A stretch of DNA of 64,000 bases, from positions 2,516,442 to 2,580,441 of the forward strand of contig NW_020194619.1 in the NCBI RefSeq assembly GCF_002865645.1. Reading direction: 5' to 3'. This DNA is from Hyaloscypha bicolor E (taxonomy: Eukaryota; Ascomycota; Leotiomycetes; Helotiales; Hyaloscyphaceae). The translations under genes were made by a program, and so were the position numbers. The notes under the pieces are model-generated. The model was not told where the DNA came from, did not search any database, and saw only the letters and a list, made by a program, of their open reading frames with translations. Positions 60,272 through 64,000 of the stretch are shown in pieces (positions within the stretch are counted from its first letter, which is position 1; every line of letters begins with the position of its first letter).

Positions 60272-61115
60272 ATGAAGTCACTCCTCCTCCTCACCTTCCT
60301 CAGCGCCGTCTCAGGCCTCCCGCGTCCCTCTCTTTTCACCGAAAATCCCGCGCTCTCATCCAAATCTCTCCTCACGCGCGAAACGCCCGCCGCAGCGGCC
60401 GCCAACACGACAGCCTCGTCGTGTTCACAAGCCGTGCTCGCCCTCGCCTCCGGCATCCAGTCCAACATCGCAGATCAGAACAACGAGTTGGCCACGGTCA
60501 CGGCGCTCGGGAATGTCCTGGCGCAGAACCCGATGGATCTGACGCTCTACTCGGCCACGCAGGCGAGCCTGTTGAGCTTCGTGCAGAAGGGGATCCAGAT
60601 CCGAGAGGAGAATCAGAGGATTGCTCCTGCTGGGAATGCAGCGATTGCTGGACTGGTATGTTGGAATTTTTAGTTTTGGAGGAGGAGGGGTGCGCGCTGG
60701 TTTGCAAAGGAGAGAGTGAGAGAGGTGGGAGTCGGGATTGGTTGGGAGTCGAGAGGCTGATGATGAGTGATACAGGCAACGGTTGCAATGGCACAGGTGG
60801 CGGAACTGTCGCTCACGGTGAGCCTGGCGTTGGGAGGGAACGGGACGGATGTTGCGAAGGCTAATGCGGTACGGTTCCCCTTCCCATCGTTGGACTCATG
60901 AGAGATGAAAGAGGGCTGACTTGGGTGTGTCAGACTGTTGAGACGTTGAAGGGTGATTTCAAGGGCGGCATCAAGCAGAATATGATGAATCTGGCTGCTG
61001 TGAGTTTTCCGTACTCGTGTTACTTGAGGGGATCACTAATGGTTTTCAGGCTACGGCGAACTGCACAATGTCTGCTGCTACGGGAAGCACTGCTGCGAAA
61101 AGTGTTGCATATTGA
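60272..61115 (+). CDS. Small secreted protein, unknown family
   Basis: 202 aa, exons 60272-60655, 60776-60868, 60934-60999 and 61050-61115; all four keep phase 0 and use GTATGT, GTACGG and GTGAGT donors with CAG acceptors. A clear signal peptide (MKSLLLLTFLSAVSG) is followed by a Ser/Ala/Thr-rich stretch, then an Ala/Leu/Gln-rich helical body. Only two Cys remain, C51 near the start and C186 near the end (NC-T), well placed for one disulfide joining the ends. N-glycosylation sequons occur (NTT near 45, NGT, NCT at 185). The fourth exon ends in TGA after SVAY. It resembles small helical secreted or cell-wall proteins of Leotiomycete-type fungi, but I cannot name a family. Confidence 0.8.
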
Positions 61116-61802
61116 CGGACTGTGGAACAAGCACGTTCTTTCTATAGAATGTGATGCTGGGCATCGCAGTAGCATGCGTTGTAAATTTCATCCCTCCGGA
61201 ATGTCTCCTCTTCCCAAGCTATCTGAACACCACCGCTTTTCCTCAGGCTGCTTAACCTAATTACACGCTTATTGGAAATCATTTAATTTTTAATAAGGGC
61301 GCCTTAAAAAGCCCTCCCCCTTTTGCAAGTCTATGACATAAAAACCACCCAAGTTCAGATTGCGCGCTTCCAGCGTGAGGAACGACATCAAATTCTGCTA
61401 GCATATACACATCATGGCATTGTACTCGCACTTGTCTTCCCGGGTTCTATAAACGCCGCCGACACCCACTGTACCAAGAAATCTGTCTTTCTGTTTTTAG
61501 CATACACCTCTAGGCCCATATATAGTCGGGATACGCTTACCTAGCGGCGCTCCCCAGCCTCTTAATACGATTATTTAACCACCGCGACTCTTCACAACAG
61601 TACTAGCATTACTGAACCAACACCAGACACCCGTCTGTCTGTGTTCCTAGATGTAGCGGCACCAAACTAGACTTGGCTATGTTCACATGAAATTTGTCGT
61701 AAATTAATATGTTTATTACAGCTGAGTTACGAGAGCTTTCACGGTCTTCTGTGGCGGCTTGTGTAGTCATTGTTGATTCTCTCCCGTCTCTCCCACCGCC
61801 TT
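61116..61802. other. Convergent intergenic region
   Basis: 3' ends of the secreted protein gene (+) and the NLR-like gene (-) face each other here. A self-complementary AAGGGCGCCTTAAAAAGCCC phrase occurs near 61297. No gene is supported. Confidence 0.5.
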
Positions 61803-63998
61803 CTATCGTTGTCGCCAGTTTTCCCGTCTTGGAGGGTTGTGATTTCTTAATTCCTGAAGTATATTGCCTGCTTCTTCTGGGAAGATAGAACTAGCGGCTT
61901 CTAGGACTTGTGAGGCCGTAAGTCTAGGGGAAATTTCTTGTTCCAACCCCAAATCCTGATTAGGCATCTCTTCTGACGGGCCCTTTATTTTCGCAAAGGG
62001 GCTAGCTCCATGCTTGATAAGCAGAGAAACTATTTTTAAATAGTCCCTCCCATATTCATGACCGGGAAATCTGTGGACTAAGTTGGCAACACCATGCAAT
62101 GCCTTCTCCCAAGCGCTCGAACCAGAATCGTACCGCGCGTTTGGGTCTGCTCCAAGCTGGAGAAATAGCTCTACCATCTCAAAGCATGGGGGAGGATAAT
62201 CGCAACTTTGGTGATTATTTGCAATACTCGGAACATATTGCAGCATCGACGCATATGAGGCTGCGATTGGGCGACCCGAAGACTGGTATCTGAGCTTTTC
62301 CCGAACGTAAGGAACAAGCCCATATATGACTGCCAAACTTAAGAATCCATGAATATTAGCGTTGTGCATGAACCCAGCCATTCCAGAATTGTATGTCTGC
62401 CAGTATTGATTATGTTGTAAGTATGGATCGCCTCCACCCCTGCATGGGGTTGATAGAAGGTGAGATAGTCGGTCAAGGATAGTGCACTGGGGATTCCTTG
62501 TTTGATAGTTGCTGTGGTATGCATAGATTAATGCAGCGTTTGATAAAAACCAAACATGGTCGTCGAATCTACGTCTGGAATCGTCGTCTTGTGCTTCAGT
62601 ATCGATTTCCATTCTGTCAAGCTCGAGTAAGTCCACGCAGGATCTCAACATACTCGTGGCAGGGTTAAATCGAGTTCCGGCGGTCAGTGTAACCAATTCG
62701 TTCCATTTTAGAGGATGCTCTATGTAATCTCTTGCCGTTCTATGTAGCCATTTAATAGTCTTCGGGCTGACGCCAAAAAGGGTATACTGTCGATAGCGTT
62801 CTTGGGAATCGTCCATGACCTCGAGTAGTCCTGCACAACGAGCGGTGAGCTGGAAGGATATATCTTGAAGGTTTTTCAGAAGATGACCAGAAGTAATCCT
62901 TGGTGATCTGGCAGGACTGATATCCTCGTTTATGGCAAGGTATAGCGCCAGAGTTGTAAGGGGTGGTGTGTCATCCGTGGACACCATACAATTGCGACAA
63001 TTCTGGGCTGCTCTCATAATTTGAAAAGCCATGGACGCCCATTCCTTATAGATTGGCTCAATTAGACTGAATAGATGATCGTAGAGTGGTTCAAGCTCTC
63101 TAGGGAAGAGGCGCAAGCGCTTTTGTAGATCTGGAATAGTGTCACGGTTGCGAAAACCTTCCAGCAGTGATCTGACAACAAGCTTCACCCACAAGAAGAC
63201 TCCATCAGCCTTTTGCACAATCTCTTGGACGAGGACAAATGCGGATCTCGAATCATTGGACTCCAGTCTGCGATATGCCTCACTTGATTGGAGCCTATCG
63301 ATCACAAAGCGCTCTATGTCTGCCCACGTGAGGTCTTGAAGCCGTAAGCTTGGCCGGTCCCTGAAAAGATCCTGAAAGACCACCCATGGTCTGCTCGATA
63401 CGCAAATTTTGACATGCGGCAAGCACGAAATGCTCTTGAAGAATTCGCCAAGCTCCTCATGATCTCCGTCGTATTCGTCGAGTCCGTCAATGAAAAGAAC
63501 GAACTTGAGTGGCACCACAGTCTGTTTTACAAGGCTTTCGAAAATTGCCATCAACCTTTTCAGAGACCAAGATATGATTGTGCCATCACCAATCTGATTT
63601 AAAAGGTGAGAATAAGTCCTTGCCCATTCCAACGGTATTAAAATTGGAATCAATTGAGGATACTGGCTCCAAATATCATGCAATATGGTTCTTAGAAGCC
63701 CTGCCTGAGATTTCTGCTCACAAGTGCCGCTATTCCGGAAAAAGAAGGCTGATGTGGCAAGAGGAGTCATAGCGGCCCAAGATCGCAGATGTGCTTTCGT
63801 TCTGGAATCTTCGTAGGTGAATTTGAGTAGTGTAGACTTTCCTGAGCCGGCTTTTCCATTTACCCAGTATATTCCACTGCCCGACGCAAGCCACTCCGAG
63901 AAGTTACTCCAAAAAAGCTGCTGTGCTGTCTTATCATGGAAAATCCATTCGAAGGTTTCCTGGTGGGCATCTGCAACATCCTCGTAACGTTGTGTCAT
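61803..63998 (-). CDS. NACHT-type NLR-like STAND protein with C-terminal ankyrin-like repeats (N-terminus probably beyond the window)
   Basis: A single exon in view, 731 codons from the first ATG at 63998. Walker A is NGKAGSGKST at residues 47-56, and Walker B is FVLFIDGLDE at 167-175 with Asp/Glu intact. A sensor-like VKICVSSRPW follows near 195-204, then a winged-helix-like region and KWLHRTARDYIE, the usual fungal NACHT tail. Near the end are LFLQLGADPNA (about 610-620) and LLIKHGASPFA (about 655-665), degenerate ankyrin repeats. Such proteins act in fungal heterokaryon incompatibility or immunity-like cell death through NTP-driven oligomerisation. The start RYEDVADAHQETFEWIF is usually internal in this family, so an N-terminal effector domain likely lies past 64000. 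Confidence 0.87.
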   Translation of the reverse strand: MTQRYEDVADAHQETFEWIFHDKTAQQLFWSNFSEWLASGSGIYWVNGKAGSGKSTLLKFTYEDSRTKAHLRSWAAMTPLATSAFFFRNSGTCEQKSQAGLLRTILHDIWSQYPQLIPILIPLEWARTYSHLLNQIGDGTIISWSLKRLMAIFESLVKQTVVPLKFVLFIDGLDEYDGDHEELGEFFKSISCLPHVKICVSSRPWVVFQDLFRDRPSLRLQDLTWADIERFVIDRLQSSEAYRRLESNDSRSAFVLVQEIVQKADGVFLWVKLVVRSLLEGFRNRDTIPDLQKRLRLFPRELEPLYDHLFSLIEPIYKEWASMAFQIMRAAQNCRNCMVSTDDTPPLTTLALYLAINEDISPARSPRITSGHLLKNLQDISFQLTARCAGLLEVMDDSQERYRQYTLFGVSPKTIKWLHRTARDYIEHPLKWNELVTLTAGTRFNPATSMLRSCVDLLELDRMEIDTEAQDDDSRRRFDDHVWFLSNAALIYAYHSNYQTRNPQCTILDRLSHLLSTPCRGGGDPYLQHNQYWQTYNSGMAGFMHNANIHGFLSLAVIYGLVPYVREKLRYQSSGRPIAASYASMLQYVPSIANNHQSCDYPPPCFEMVELFLQLGADPNARYDSGSSAWEKALHGVANLVHRFPGHEYGRDYLKIVSLLIKHGASPFAKIKGPSEEMPNQDLGLEQEISPRLTASQVLEAASSIFPEEAGNILQELRNHNPPRRENWRQR

Positions 63999-64000
63999 TG

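Noticed and set aside
60181..60864. 227-codon ORF overlapping the secreted protein gene in another frame
   Set aside because: The overlapping frame 60272-61115 has a signal peptide and four phase-matched exons; this one crosses introns and has no motif.
1..64000. tRNA, rRNA or CRISPR arrays
   Set aside because: No cloverleaf-like gene or rRNA segment was recognised by eye. The regular repeats present are minisatellites or LTRs without spacer structure.

Overview
The window is filamentous ascomycete (Pezizomycotina) genomic DNA. The genes have 43-59 bp spliceosomal introns, and the gene content is fungal: two Zn2Cys6 regulators (one decayed), an AROM-derived quinate-repressor-like protein, a fungal rhodopsin-type membrane domain and a NACHT protein. 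The left half carries repeat-induced point mutation (RIP). Leotiomycetes is a guess from protein flavour only.

Positions 1 to about 33.6 kb are one AT-rich block of RIP-destroyed transposons with no live gene. I read it as a nest at least four levels deep. (0) A chromodomain-bearing Ty3/gypsy element on + occupies 1-880 (RT/RNase H) and resumes at 29958 (end of RNase H, integrase, chromodomain). It may end at a little-mutated LTR at 33426-33630. (1) A second Ty3/gypsy element on - (881-29953, LTRs of 304 and 311 bp) interrupts it with a 4-bp target duplication, TTAT/TTAC. Removing the insert and one duplication copy restores the outer reading frame exactly. (2) Inside that lie two Ty1/copia copies on - (2351-8593 and 12185-19047, 5-bp duplications AATAC and TTTAT) and a TIR element with an integrase-like transposase (22960-25855). 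(3) Inside the second copia copy sits an unmutated solo LTR (17598-17900) of the same family as level 1. It gives an internal pre-RIP reference.

From 33.6 kb base composition becomes normal and genes appear: a hexose-type MFS transporter (34135-36067, -, three exons); a quinate-repressor/AROM-like protein (38957-41029, +) whose shikimate-kinase and shikimate-dehydrogenase parts look dead while the dehydroquinase residues remain; a Zn2Cys6 factor pseudogene (about 41457-42651, -); about 7 kb without a supported gene but with an inverted-repeat element at 47.5-47.9 kb; an intact 826-aa Zn2Cys6 factor with seven exons and a GC-AG intron inside its zinc cluster (49757-52523, +); a 923-aa fusion of a Pth11/SAT4-like rhodopsin domain to a fucose-permease-type MFS transporter (55775-58647, +); a 202-aa small secreted protein (60272-61115, +); and a NACHT/ankyrin NLR-like protein that reaches the right edge (61803-63998, -).

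The genes do not form an obvious pathway cluster. The loose theme is nutrient sensing and uptake: hexose transporter, aromatic-catabolism repressor relative, receptor-transporter fusion and a Zn2Cys6 regulator. A secreted protein and an NLR lie toward the right edge. All family calls rest on motif reading by eye, and no search was run.
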